Assembly: GCA_025356735.1 (NCBI GenBank)
Contig: JANXRT010000544.1
Location: 1 to 25,463 of the forward strand
DNA from: Acetobacteraceae bacterium
GTDB lineage: Bacteria > Pseudomonadota > Alphaproteobacteria > Acetobacterales > Acetobacteraceae
Direction: 5' to 3'
DNA: 25,463 nt
Shown here: piece by piece, positions 1 through 8,248 of the stretch
Position numbering within the stretch: the first letter of the stretch is position 1
Layout of the letters: every line of letters begins with the position of its first letter
The notes under the pieces: generated by a model
Seen by the model: only the letters and a program-made list of their open reading frames with translations
Told to the model about the DNA's origin: nothing
Databases searched by the model: none
Position numbers and translations under genes: made by a program

Positions 1-70
1 CGTCACAAACGACGATCTCGGACGGGGCGCGGTGCGATCTGCGACACCCGCGATACCGGAGATTGCATCC

Positions 71-1078
71 ATGATTGCCCTCTCGGTCCTTGACCTCGCT
101 CCCGTGCCGGCCGGATCGACGCCGGGTGACGCGTTGCGCAACACCCTCGATCTCGCCCGCCATGCCGAGCGCCTCGGCTACCGGCGCTACTGGGTCGCCG
201 AGCACCACAACATGATCGGCATCGCCAGCGCCGCCACCGCCGTGGTGATCGGCTACATCGCCGGAGGCACAACCACTATCCGCGTTGGCTCGGGCGGCAT
301 CATGCTGCCCAACCATTCGCCCCTCGTCATCGCCGAGCAGTTCGGAACCCTGGAGTCGCTTTATCCCGGCCGCATCGATCTCGGCCTTGGCCGCGCCCCC
401 GGCACCGATCAGCGCACCTTGCGCGCCTTGCGGCGCGACGCCGCCAGCGCCGAATACTTCCCGCAGGATGTGCTGGAGCTGCAATCGCTGCTAGGCCCGG
501 TCGAGCCTGGCCAGGCGGTGCAGGCGGTGCCCGGCGGCGGCACCAACGTTCCCCTCTGGATTTTGGGATCGAGCCTGTTCGGCGCCCAGCTTGCCGGCAT
601 GCTGGGGCTGCCGTTTGCCTTCGCCTCGCACTTCGCGCCCGACGCCCTGATGCCCGCACTCGCCACCTACCGCAGCCATTTCAAGCCGTCGCGCCAGCTC
701 GACCGGCCGCATGCCATGGTCGGCGTCAACGTCATCGCCGCCGACACCGACGCCCAGGCAAAACGCCTGTTCACCTCGATCCAGCAGAGCTTTGCCAACC
801 TGTTCCGCGGCACGCGCGGCAAGCTGCAGCCGCCGATCGACGATATCGACACCTACTGGTCGGCGGGTGAGCGTGCCCAGGCGGAAAACATGCTGGCCTG
901 CTCGTTCGTGGGCTCGCCCGACACCGTGCGCCGCGAACTCTCGAGGTTCATTGAGCAAACCGGCGCCGACGAGCTGATGGTGGCGTCCGCCATCCATGAC
1001 TACGCCGCCCGACTGCGGTCCTACGAGCTGCTAGCATCACTCCAGCCGGCTTTGGCTCGCGAAGCCGTGACCGCCTGA
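71..1078 (+). CDS. LLM-class flavin-dependent oxidoreductase (luciferase-like monooxygenase)
   Basis: A 335-residue protein of the bacterial luciferase-like monooxygenase fold, probably the MsnO8-type subgroup. Family members use reduced FMN, supplied by a separate reductase, to oxidise an organic substrate with O2; the substrate cannot be read from sequence. Family hallmarks seen are an early strand (ALSVLDLAPV), the AEHHNM segment near residue 57, the SGGIMLPNHSPL stretch near 90 and GRIDLGLGRAPGTD near 115. The length is normal for the family and no signal peptide is visible, so it should be cytosolic. The frame is open from 32, but the ATG at 71 begins the conserved first strand and has GGAG about nine bases upstream, so I chose it. 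A flavin reductase is encoded at 16986-17483, too far away to assume partnership. Confidence 0.9.
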   Translation: MIALSVLDLAPVPAGSTPGDALRNTLDLARHAERLGYRRYWVAEHHNMIGIASAATAVVIGYIAGGTTTIRVGSGGIMLPNHSPLVIAEQFGTLESLYPGRIDLGLGRAPGTDQRTLRALRRDAASAEYFPQDVLELQSLLGPVEPGQAVQAVPGGGTNVPLWILGSSLFGAQLAGMLGLPFAFASHFAPDALMPALATYRSHFKPSRQLDRPHAMVGVNVIAADTDAQAKRLFTSIQQSFANLFRGTRGKLQPPIDDIDTYWSAGERAQAENMLACSFVGSPDTVRRELSRFIEQTGADELMVASAIHDYAARLRSYELLASLQPALAREAVTA

Positions 1079-1110
1079 TGTTCCTTGCGCGCGTAGAATG
1101 GTTGGCGTGG

Positions 1111-1120
1111 AAGGGGGGAG
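1111..1120 (+). promoter_or_regulatory. Ribosome binding site of the histidine kinase
   Basis: A purine run (AAGGGGGGAG) lies just before two tandem ATG codons at 1122 and 1125. It supports starting there rather than at the ATG at 1098, which has no such signal. Confidence 0.6.
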
Positions 1121-1121
1121 A

Positions 1122-3326
1122 ATGATGCTCGGGCTGCCGGAGGCTTTGCTGGAATCGGAGCTTTATCGCCAGATCATGAACGTGTCCCCGGTCGCTACCG
1201 CCCTGATCCGCGGCGACGACAACGCCATCCTCTATGCCAATCCGGCATTCGCCCGGTTGACCGGGCCCTACGCCGGCACCGTAACCGGAGAGCTGCTGCG
1301 CGATGTGCTGCCCGATTGCGACTTTGCCGCACTCCGCGACGCCAGGAAAAGCCTGACGCCGATTCATTGCCCGGCCATGCTCGGCTCGGACGCCGTCACC
1401 TGGTGGGATTTCAGCTTCGTCGCCCTGCACGGCGCCAAACCGGCGGACGCGGACGTGCTTTTTACCGCCCATGACGTGACCGGCCACGTCCACGCCCGCC
1501 AGGCAGCCGAGGCGGCGGGTGCCACGCTCGACGCGCTGATGGCGCATGTTCCCGAGGGCATCACGATCGCGCGCGGACCCGGCGTTCTTGTCGAGCGCGT
1601 CAGCGCCCATGGGGCAGCGTTGGCCAGGCGCGCCGTCGGCGACCTGACCGGTGCCGATGCGCTGGACAACACCGAGACGTGGCAGGTCTATGATCCTGCC
1701 ACCCTGGCGTCGATCCCGCCTAAGGACCGCCCGTTGGCGCGCGCCATCCGCGACGGCGAGGTGACGACCGACAAGGTTGTCCTGTTCGGGCGTCCAGACG
1801 GCACCCGGCTGCCGGTGCTGTGCAACTGCGGCCCGATTCGCAACGTCGAGGGCCGCATCACCGGCGCCGTGATGTGCTGGCGCGACGTCACCGCGCTGCA
1901 CGCCGCCGAGGCCGCCTCCACCCGCCACGAGCAGTTGCTGCACGCCGTGCTGAAGCAGATCCCGGCCGCGGTGTTCGTCATCGAGCCGCCGGACGGGCGC
2001 TTCTCGCTGCTGAGCAACCGGGTCGGCGAGGTGCTTGGCTATCCGGCCGCGGCCCTGGTCCACGATCGCACCCGAATCTATGCGGCGGCGTTCCGTCCGG
2101 ACGGCGAGCCCATCGCCCCTGAGCAGTTCGCCAGCCGCCGTGCGCTGTGGAACGGTGAGACAATCGAGGCCGAGCCGATGGTATTCCGCCGCGGCGACGG
2201 CCGACTGATTGACCTTGAGGTCTATGCCGGGCCGGTACGCGACCAGAACAGCGCCGGCGGCAAGATCGTCGCCGCAGTCGTCGCCGCCTTCGATGTCACC
2301 GAGCGCAAGCGCATCCACTCCCACCTGCGCGAGAGCGAGGAGCGTTTCCGGATTGCCTTGGAGGCCGGCAGCCTTGGCGCCTTCGAGCTTGATTTCGTCA
2401 CCGGCACGGCCTGGTTCGGCGCCGGCCTCGCTGCCATGCTCGGCCTTCCGCACGAAGCGGTGGAGATCGACCGGTCGGCGCTGGCGCACTTCATCCATCC
2501 TGACGACGTCCACAGGGTGCGCGAGGAATTCGCCCAGGCGGTCGCAACCGGTGACATCTACCTGCTGGAATACCGGGCCAATACCATCGAGGGAACCACC
2601 CTGTGGCTGGTCAGCCAGGGGCGCATCCTGCGAACGCCGGTGGGCGGGCCGACGCGCGCCGTCGGCGTGATTCGCGACGTGACCCAGCGCCGGCTGCGCG
2701 AGGACCGGCTTCAGGAAGCCCTCGCATCGCGCGAGATACTGTTCCGCGAGGCCGACCACCGCATCAAGAACTCGCTGCAGCTGGTCTGCGGCCTGTTGCG
2801 GCTGCAACGCTCGCGGCTGTCCGACCCCGACGCCATCGCCGCGATCGACGACTCCATCGCCCGCGTGATGGCGGTGAGCGAGACCCACAAGGCGTTGCAT
2901 GAGAGCGACGACCTCAGCCATGTCGCGTTCGGCGGCATGCTGCGCGACCTCTGTGCTCATGCCGGCGAGCTCAACCCGCTGGTCTCGTTCGTCTGCGACT
3001 GCGCCGACATCGACCTTGACACGGAACGCGCCATCCCGCTTGGGTTGATCGTCAGCGAATTGCTGTCGAATGCCGCCAAGCACGCCTATCCGGCGGGTGG
3101 GCATATCCATGCGACTGCTGCGTTGGCCGGCGAGTTCATCGAGGTCACGATTTCGGACTCCGGCCGCGGATTGCCGGCCAGACGTGCGGAGACCGGCCTC
3201 GGCTCCACCATCGTCAACGCGCTGACCCGGCAGATCGGCGCCGAGATCGTCCTGTCGTCTTCGGCCGGAGAGGGCACACAGGCGCTGCTCCGGCTGGCGC
3301 GGGTTGCGGAAAAACCAAACAGGTAG
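1122..3326 (+). CDS. Multi-PAS sensor histidine kinase, HisKA_2 type
   Basis: A 734-residue soluble sensor kinase; no membrane helix or signal peptide is seen. Four PAS-like modules occupy about 10-125, 130-255, 265-385 and 395-525, several ending in the usual D(V/I)T(E/Q)R-type linker. The dimerisation and phosphoacceptor segment has ADHRIKNSLQ with His546 as the likely phosphorylated residue, which is the HisKA_2 pattern. The ATPase domain follows with N box SELLSNAAKHAYP, G1 box SDSGRGLP and G2 box GLGSTIV. Kinases of this type usually phosphorylate single-domain or output response regulators, and no regulator is encoded here. The signal is unknown; soluble PAS arrays often sense redox, light or small ligands. 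It starts 43 bases after the monooxygenase stop and may be cotranscribed with it. Confidence 0.92.
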   Translation: MMLGLPEALLESELYRQIMNVSPVATALIRGDDNAILYANPAFARLTGPYAGTVTGELLRDVLPDCDFAALRDARKSLTPIHCPAMLGSDAVTWWDFSFVALHGAKPADADVLFTAHDVTGHVHARQAAEAAGATLDALMAHVPEGITIARGPGVLVERVSAHGAALARRAVGDLTGADALDNTETWQVYDPATLASIPPKDRPLARAIRDGEVTTDKVVLFGRPDGTRLPVLCNCGPIRNVEGRITGAVMCWRDVTALHAAEAASTRHEQLLHAVLKQIPAAVFVIEPPDGRFSLLSNRVGEVLGYPAAALVHDRTRIYAAAFRPDGEPIAPEQFASRRALWNGETIEAEPMVFRRGDGRLIDLEVYAGPVRDQNSAGGKIVAAVVAAFDVTERKRIHSHLRESEERFRIALEAGSLGAFELDFVTGTAWFGAGLAAMLGLPHEAVEIDRSALAHFIHPDDVHRVREEFAQAVATGDIYLLEYRANTIEGTTLWLVSQGRILRTPVGGPTRAVGVIRDVTQRRLREDRLQEALASREILFREADHRIKNSLQLVCGLLRLQRSRLSDPDAIAAIDDSIARVMAVSETHKALHESDDLSHVAFGGMLRDLCAHAGELNPLVSFVCDCADIDLDTERAIPLGLIVSELLSNAAKHAYPAGGHIHATAALAGEFIEVTISDSGRGLPARRAETGLGSTIVNALTRQIGAEIVLSSSAGEGTQALLRLARVAEKPNR

Positions 3327-3369
3327 CAGGGCGTTGCTCTGTGCAGGATGAAACCTTTGCCTGCTACTT

Positions 3370-3457
3370 CCCAAACCCCGCCTCACCTTCAAGCATTGGG
3401 TAGCCCCCTGGGGCGCCTCATTTAAGTTGGGGTGTCCAGAGGGCGACGGCCCTCTGG
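3370..3457 (-). repeat. Dispersed palindromic repeat, copy 1 (diverged, reverse orientation)
   Basis: Lies between the converging ends of the kinase and the Sel1 gene. Read on the minus strand it aligns with the copy at 18722-18883: CCCAAACCCCG, then CACCTTCAAGCAT, a C/G-rich stretch, TTTAAG in place of CTTAAG, then a hairpin. The hairpin is a perfect 8-bp stem (CCAGAGGG with CCCTCTGG, 3436-3443 and 3450-3457) around the loop CGACGG. The outer terminal arm is largely lost. In this position it could also act as a transcription terminator for both genes, but there is no clear T-run. Confidence 0.7.
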
Positions 3458-3462
3458 CGGCT

Positions 3463-4332
3463 CTACTCGGACGGCCCTACTTCGAACCGCGCCCACTCGC
3501 TTGCGGCGTAGTGCCGCGAGTCACGGGCGATGCTGTAAACCCGCCAGGCGTACTGCCCCGGTGCCAAATCCAATGAAGCGAGGATGGCGGTCTCATCAAG
3601 CTCCGCGGAAAATTCCTCTCGCATCGCGGCGGATGCCTTGTTCAGGCCCATGACCTGAACGAAGAAGCGGATCGGGGTCGCCTGCGCCGGCGCCGACCAC
3701 ACCAGCTCGACCCGATGCGCCGCATGGCCTGCTCCTGGCGAATGAGCCACCAGTTGCGCTGGCATCAGCGGCTGAGTTTTCAGGGCGCCTGCCGGTCTGC
3801 GGTTGTTGCGCCGCAGATCGGCCAGCTTGTCCATGGCGGCCGGCAGGCTGGTGGCCGCGGCGCGGAACCACTCCTCGGCCTGGTCCAGATTGCGCGGCAC
3901 TCCCTCGCCGACGAGGTAGAGCTGGGCCAAGTTGTACTGCGCGCGGTGGTTGCCGTGGGCGGCCGCGCGAGCATACCAGATCGCGGCCTCGGCGGGATCG
4001 CGTGCCACGCCGTCGCCATTATCGGCCATCACCGCGACGTTGAACTCGGCTTCCGGCATTCCGGCCTCGGCTGCACGCCGGTACCAGCCATAGGCCGCGG
4101 CCGCGTCGCGCGCGCCGCCCTGGCCCAGGTCGAACAGCACCGCCAAGGCGAGTTGAGCCTGCGGCTCGCCCGCCATAGCCAGCGGGGTCCATCGGGCGCG
4201 AGCCTCCTCGTAGCGCCTGGCCGAATAAGCATTTTGGGTATCGGCGAAATCCGATGCGGTGGCGGCCATGGGCGTTGCCAAGCTCGCCGCAACGATCCCC
4301 ATCAGGCCGAGCCAGATACGGCGACCCACCAT
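3463..4332 (-). CDS. Exported Sel1-repeat protein with C-terminal Ig/FnIII-like domain
   Basis: A 289-residue exported protein. Residues 1-27 form a signal peptide ending near AATA. Three Sel1 repeats follow (about 53-160), recognisable from the pattern G-x-G-(V/G)-x-R-(D/N)-x-x-x-A-x-x-W-(Y/F)-x-x-A-A. Sel1 repeats are helical protein-binding scaffolds. The last ~90 residues look like a beta-sandwich of the fibronectin type III or Ig kind (VELVWSAP, then YAWRVYS and ARFEV strands). The frame is open to a TTG at 4356, but the ATG at 4332 is preceded by GGAGGGG and directly begins the signal peptide. It is the last gene of the minus-strand operon, 24 bases after the OmpA-like gene. A scaffold role in the periplasm beside the OmpA-like protein is inference. 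Confidence 0.87.
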   Translation of the reverse strand: MVGRRIWLGLMGIVAASLATPMAATASDFADTQNAYSARRYEEARARWTPLAMAGEPQAQLALAVLFDLGQGGARDAAAAYGWYRRAAEAGMPEAEFNVAVMADNGDGVARDPAEAAIWYARAAAHGNHRAQYNLAQLYLVGEGVPRNLDQAEEWFRAAATSLPAAMDKLADLRRNNRRPAGALKTQPLMPAQLVAHSPGAGHAAHRVELVWSAPAQATPIRFFVQVMGLNKASAAMREEFSAELDETAILASLDLAPGQYAWRVYSIARDSRHYAASEWARFEVGPSE

Positions 4333-4356
4333 CCAATTTCCCCTCCGCACCCTCAA

Positions 4357-4869
4357 TCAGCGCCAGGTGATCTCGACCCGCCGGTTCTGCAGTTCCGGCG
4401 TGCCGCGCGGCACCTCGACGGCGGGGTTGGTCTCGCCCTTGGCCAGGATCTGGGTGCGTTCCGCGGGGATGCCGCGGGCCAGCAAGCCGCGCGCCACGGC
4501 GTTGGCCCGACGCTGCGACAGCAGCAGGTTCTGCACCGGCGCTCCAACCGAGTCGGTGCTGCCGCTGACGATCATGATGATCGGCCGTCCTTCGCGGTAC
4601 AGCCGCGATGCGCTGTCGAGGATCGCCAGGTTCTGAGCGTCGAGCCCGTCGGTGCCGGTTGCGAACAATAGCACGAGCTTGCCGGCCGCCGCGGCGCCCT
4701 CGGCTGCGCCGCCGGGTGCTGGGGCGCTGATTGCCGCGGCTGTCGGATTGCTCTGCGGGGCGGACAGTGCCGGCTGGCTGGCTGACGTGGGGACGGATTG
4801 AGCGAACGACGGCGGCGGGCCGGCCAGCGCGAACGCCGCGGCGAGCAGCAGGATCGGTGAAAAGCGCAT
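4357..4869 (-). CDS. OmpA-like peptidoglycan-binding protein
   Basis: A 170-residue protein with a signal peptide (1-23, cleavage after SFA), an Ala/Pro/Ser-rich linker (24-62) and a C-terminal OmpA-like domain (63-170). The two residues that in this family hold diaminopimelate of peptidoglycan are present with the expected 15-residue spacing: Asp106 in GSTDSVG and Arg121 in LSQRRANAV. The domain closes with NRRVEI. There is no beta-barrel and no lipobox cysteine, so it is probably a soluble periplasmic protein that docks on the cell wall. It starts 12 bases after the ATPase stop and ends 24 bases before the Sel1 start. The spacing indicates one transcript and a joint envelope role. Confidence 0.9.
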   Translation of the reverse strand: MRFSPILLLAAAFALAGPPPSFAQSVPTSASQPALSAPQSNPTAAAISAPAPGGAAEGAAAAGKLVLLFATGTDGLDAQNLAILDSASRLYREGRPIIMIVSGSTDSVGAPVQNLLLSQRRANAVARGLLARGIPAERTQILAKGETNPAVEVPRGTPELQNRRVEITWR

Positions 4870-4881
4870 GCTTGGGATCTC

Positions 4882-6558
4882 CTAGTTGGGGCCTATCAGC
4901 AGCTCGACCTGTCCAGGGCGGGGCGAATTGCCCTGTGCCAAACCCGGAGCAAGCGTGCTCGTTCCAGCAAGACCGGCGGCCTTCGACACCGCGTCGGCCG
5001 TCGCGCGATCCTCGGCATAGAAATAATGCGAGCCGGGCCGGACGTCGCGCGGCAAGTCGGCAGCCAGGCCTTCGACAAGGTAGCCGGCGTTGCGCAGCGA
5101 AGCCGCCAGGCCGGCGGCACGCTCGCCTGCCTCCGCATTGCCGGACGGGTAGCGCAGAGCCACCCGTGCCGGTGCCCCGGCCGGCAGGCTTATCATGGGA
5201 GCAGCGGCGTGGACGGCGGGGCTGGCGGGTATGGAAGGGGTAATGGGTATGGAAAAGATGGCAGGGGCGGGTTCGCGCGCGATAGCCGCCACCACCGGCC
5301 CCGCCGCTGGCGCAACAGGGAGCGGCGGCGGCTCAGGCATCGGCGGCTCGGGCATCGGCGGCTCGGTAAGTGCGGCCTCAGCTGAGGGCGCGGCCTGGAT
5401 GACAGCTGCGGGCAACACGTCGGAAGCTGTGACCTCCGGCGTCCGTGGGCTTGGCGGCGGCAAACCCGGTGTCGTGGCTGCGGCGGGCAGCACGCCTGGT
5501 GGCGCGGCAACTATCGCTGAGGGCGCGAGGGCAGGGGCGGCTGGTAGGGGGGATGCAGGTGTCGGCGCCAGCACCACCGGTCGGTGCCAAAGCCCCTCTC
5601 CGTAGCCGAGCGACAGCGCAACGGCCACCACGGCGACACCAGATACGCCGAGCAACTTCGGCACCAGCCGGCGGGTCGAGCCCGGCTTGCGGGCAACCCT
5701 CGGCACCAGCGGAACGGGCGCCGCGACCTGCAATCGGCCATCCCCACGAAGCGGCTTGGCCTCGAACCCGCAAATGCCGGTGTTGGCGGGTCCGAGCGAC
5801 GTCGGGAGGCCGCGAACGGCGCTGTCCGGGTCGCCGGCCCGCAGCGACACCGCCTGCTCCACGTGCCGCGCTTCAACGAAGCCGGCCGCCTCGTTGCTGG
5901 CGAGGAACAGCGCCGACGACAGCAGGATGTTCAGGTCGCGCGGCACGCCGGCGGTCAGCGCCGCGAGCCGCGCCACGGCGTCGCCGGTGAACAGATCGTC
6001 AGGCCATCCGCCCTGGGCGAGCCGGGCCGCGACGAAGCTGCCGACCGCCTCGGCCGGAACCGGCGCCAGCCGGACGATGGCGGCCCTGGGAAACGCCTCG
6101 ATGTGGCCGCGTTTGGGCCCGGCCAGCCCAGCCAGCACCACGGTGCATTTACCGAGCCGGCTCAGCCGATCGAGCGCCGCCTCATCCATGCGATCCGCCT
6201 CGTCGATCAGCACGAAGCGCCGCCGGGCGGCGTTGCCGCGTTCGTTGGCTTCAACCAGCAGATCTCCCCGCGCCTGGTACAGAACCTCCGAGCCGGTCGC
6301 GCGCCGCTGCTGCGCCAGGTCCTGCAGCAGCAGGCTTTTCCCGGTCCCGGCCGGTCCCAGCAGCAGGGTCAGGCTTGGATGCCCGGCGGTCGCTACCAGC
6401 AGGTTGTCGCGTGCCTCGACCCAGGCGCGATGCGGCACGGCATGCGCGGGGCCCAGCGTGATCGGCAACGCGGCCGGCTTGGGATCAGCCAGCCGGGGAT
6501 CGGGCCGCGACGAGCCGGCATTGACTTCAAGCGGGGCTGCGCGCGTCGCCAGATGCAT
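4882..6558 (-). CDS. ExeA-like AAA ATPase with single membrane helix and periplasmic C-terminal domain
   Basis: A 558-residue protein. Residues 40-245 form an ATPase of the ExeA/AAA_22 type: Walker A GPAGTGKS (68-75), Walker B VLIDEAD (116-122) and a C-terminal helical region with AALTAGVPRDLN. A single hydrophobic helix follows at about 301-320, then a Pro/Ala-rich linker (330-455) including a PEPPM repeat. The final domain (about 470-558) begins RVALRYPSGN, contains HYFYAEDRATAD and ends PGQVELLIG; it resembles the LytR-C or SPOR-like alpha/beta modules of envelope proteins. By analogy with ExeA, the ATPase is cytoplasmic and the tail periplasmic, possibly at peptidoglycan. Its ATG overlaps the previous stop (TGATG), implying translational coupling. 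No secretion-system genes are adjacent, so the ExeA comparison gives architecture, not function. Confidence 0.85.
   Translation of the reverse strand: MHLATRAAPLEVNAGSSRPDPRLADPKPAALPITLGPAHAVPHRAWVEARDNLLVATAGHPSLTLLLGPAGTGKSLLLQDLAQQRRATGSEVLYQARGDLLVEANERGNAARRRFVLIDEADRMDEAALDRLSRLGKCTVVLAGLAGPKRGHIEAFPRAAIVRLAPVPAEAVGSFVAARLAQGGWPDDLFTGDAVARLAALTAGVPRDLNILLSSALFLASNEAAGFVEARHVEQAVSLRAGDPDSAVRGLPTSLGPANTGICGFEAKPLRGDGRLQVAAPVPLVPRVARKPGSTRRLVPKLLGVSGVAVVAVALSLGYGEGLWHRPVVLAPTPASPLPAAPALAPSAIVAAPPGVLPAAATTPGLPPPSPRTPEVTASDVLPAAVIQAAPSAEAALTEPPMPEPPMPEPPPLPVAPAAGPVVAAIAREPAPAIFSIPITPSIPASPAVHAAAPMISLPAGAPARVALRYPSGNAEAGERAAGLAASLRNAGYLVEGLAADLPRDVRPGSHYFYAEDRATADAVSKAAGLAGTSTLAPGLAQGNSPRPGQVELLIGPN
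5330..5366 (-). repeat. 15-bp tandem repeat within the Pro-rich linker
   Basis: About two and a half copies of a 15-base unit (GGCTCGGGCATCGGC on the plus strand, one base differing in the first copy) encode successive PEPPM pentapeptides in the periplasmic linker of the ATPase. A whole-codon unit changes linker length without breaking the frame. Confidence 0.75.
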
Positions 6559-7934
6559 CAGCGCGATCCCAAATTTTCGGCGGTCGTTGCCGCAGTGACG
6601 CGCCAGATGCGGTTGCCGACGTCGTCGGCGACAAGCAGGGCGCCCTGCCGGTCGATGGCAACACCGACCGGACGACCCAGCGCGTCGCCGTCAGGGCTGA
6701 GGAAGCCGGTCAGCACGTCCACCGGATCGCCTGTTGGCCGGCCCGACCGGAACGGCACGAACACGACCTTGTAGCCGCTCGGCGGACGGCGGTTCCACGA
6801 GCCGTGCTGACCGATGAAGGCGCCGTCCGGGAACGCCGCCGCGATGCCGGACGGCGAGGGGGCGCCCGAAAAGGCCAGGCCGAGCGACGCCGTGTGCGCG
6901 CCAAGCGCGTAGTCAGGCGGGATCGCGGCGGCCACCAGGTCGGGCCGCTCAGGTTTCACCCGGTCATCGACGTGCTGGCCGTAATAGCTGTACGGCCAGC
7001 CATAGAAGCCACCTGGCCGAACCGCGGTCATGTAGTCCGGCACCAGATCGCTGCCGATCTCGTCGCGCTCGTTGACGGCCGTCCAAAGCGCGCCCGTGAT
7101 CGGCTCAAGGCCCAGCCCGACCGGGTTGCGCAGCCCGGAGGCGAGGACATGGTGCTCGCCGGTCGCCGCATCGACCTCCCAGATCGCCGCCCGCCCGGCC
7201 TCCGCCGCCACGCCGTTCTCGCCCACGTTGCTGTTCGATCCGACCGTCACGTACAAATGCCGGCCGTCGGCGGCGGCGATGACGTTCTTGGTCCAATGAT
7301 GATTGATTGGCCCGGCCGGAAGGTCGAGCACCTTGACCCCGCCGGCCGCGATCCGCGTGTCGCCCGGGCGGTAGGGGAAACGCAGCAGGGCATCGGTGTC
7401 GGCGACATAAAGCTCGTTGCCGACCAGTGCCATCCCGAAGGGGGAATTCAACCCTTCAAGGAACACCGAACGCAACGGAGCATGGTCCGCGCCGCCATCG
7501 CGCAGCAGGGTAATGCGGTTGGCGCTGGGCACGCCGGCGCCGCCATAGGCCATGATCTGGCGCGCCACGAAACCCTTGATGCCGTGGCCGTCCTCGGGTT
7601 TGGGCGGCGCATTAGTTTCCGCGACCAGAACATCGCCATTCGGCAGCACATAAAGCCAGCGTGGGTGGTCCAGGCCCACGGCCATGGCCGTAACCCGCAA
7701 GCCGGCGGCCGCGACCGGCGAGGTGCCCAGCGGCCAACCCTTCGCCGGCGCCACCACAACGGTCGGCAGCAACGTCGCATGCGGCGGCGGCAACTGCGGC
7801 GACGGCCCGAACCCCGCCGACGCCGGCAGCGTCGCCTGCTCGCCGCAGCCGCTGAAGGCGACCGCCGACAGGGCAGCCAGCAGACTCTGGATCTTCTTCT
7901 GCGTGCTGTTGATCGGGCGCGTCGGGAACGCCAT
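6558..7934 (-). CDS. PQQ-type sorbosone dehydrogenase-like lipoprotein
   Basis: A 458-residue beta-propeller of the glucose/sorbosone dehydrogenase family. The N-terminus has a hydrophobic segment ending in FSGC, a plausible lipobox, so the protein is probably an envelope lipoprotein. Family-typical segments include LDHPRWLYVLPNGDVLVAE near 90, NSPFGMAL near 165, SGLRNPVGL near 260, the PGGFYGWPYSYYG block near 305, GQHGSWNRRPPSGYK near 385 and GRPVGVAIDRQGALLVADD near 430. Characterised relatives oxidise sugars or sugar aldehydes with PQQ and pass electrons to the respiratory chain; the substrate here is unknown. It is the first gene of the operon, and its stop overlaps the ATPase start. The 245-base gap upstream, shared with the divergent hpnL-like gene, should hold its promoter. 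Confidence 0.88.
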   Translation of the reverse strand: MAFPTRPINSTQKKIQSLLAALSAVAFSGCGEQATLPASAGFGPSPQLPPPHATLLPTVVVAPAKGWPLGTSPVAAAGLRVTAMAVGLDHPRWLYVLPNGDVLVAETNAPPKPEDGHGIKGFVARQIMAYGGAGVPSANRITLLRDGGADHAPLRSVFLEGLNSPFGMALVGNELYVADTDALLRFPYRPGDTRIAAGGVKVLDLPAGPINHHWTKNVIAAADGRHLYVTVGSNSNVGENGVAAEAGRAAIWEVDAATGEHHVLASGLRNPVGLGLEPITGALWTAVNERDEIGSDLVPDYMTAVRPGGFYGWPYSYYGQHVDDRVKPERPDLVAAAIPPDYALGAHTASLGLAFSGAPSPSGIAAAFPDGAFIGQHGSWNRRPPSGYKVVFVPFRSGRPTGDPVDVLTGFLSPDGDALGRPVGVAIDRQGALLVADDVGNRIWRVTAATTAENLGSR

Positions 7935-8248
7935 GAAAGCCTTTCTTGCTCCGGCAGAGGATTTGCAACGAACGCGACAGGACGAATGGGACCGTTGGGC
8001 CAGTAAGCCGCGCCGTGGTCCGTTACAGACAACGCGCGAGCGGTTGTGCTCGTTCCGCCGGTCCAGGGTCCGTCACTTCATCAAAGACACGCAAAGTCTT
8101 TTGACTTCCGCTAAATGCCGGCCTTGCTAGCGTCACTTCCATCCTGACCCTTGCAAGGGCGTATGGCCGTGCTGGAGGAGTGCGGTATACCAAGCACCGA
8201 TCAAGCAGCGGCCTCGCCAGGCGCGAACAGAATTCTCGGCACGGCGTC

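Noticed and set aside
948..3392. Long minus-strand open frame of 814 codons opposite the histidine kinase
   Set aside because: It is antisense to a clear kinase, is rich in Arg, Gly, Asp and Gln as expected of a GC-rich shadow frame, and has no recognisable domain.
5330..5366. Short regular repeats as a CRISPR array
   Set aside because: The units are 15 bases, contiguous and in frame in a proline-rich linker; there are no spacers.
8101..8129. TTGACT followed by TTGCTA with a 17-base spacer upstream of hpnL
   Set aside because: The -35 match is fair but the -10 match is weak, and GC-rich genomes give many such chance pairs. No start mapping is available.
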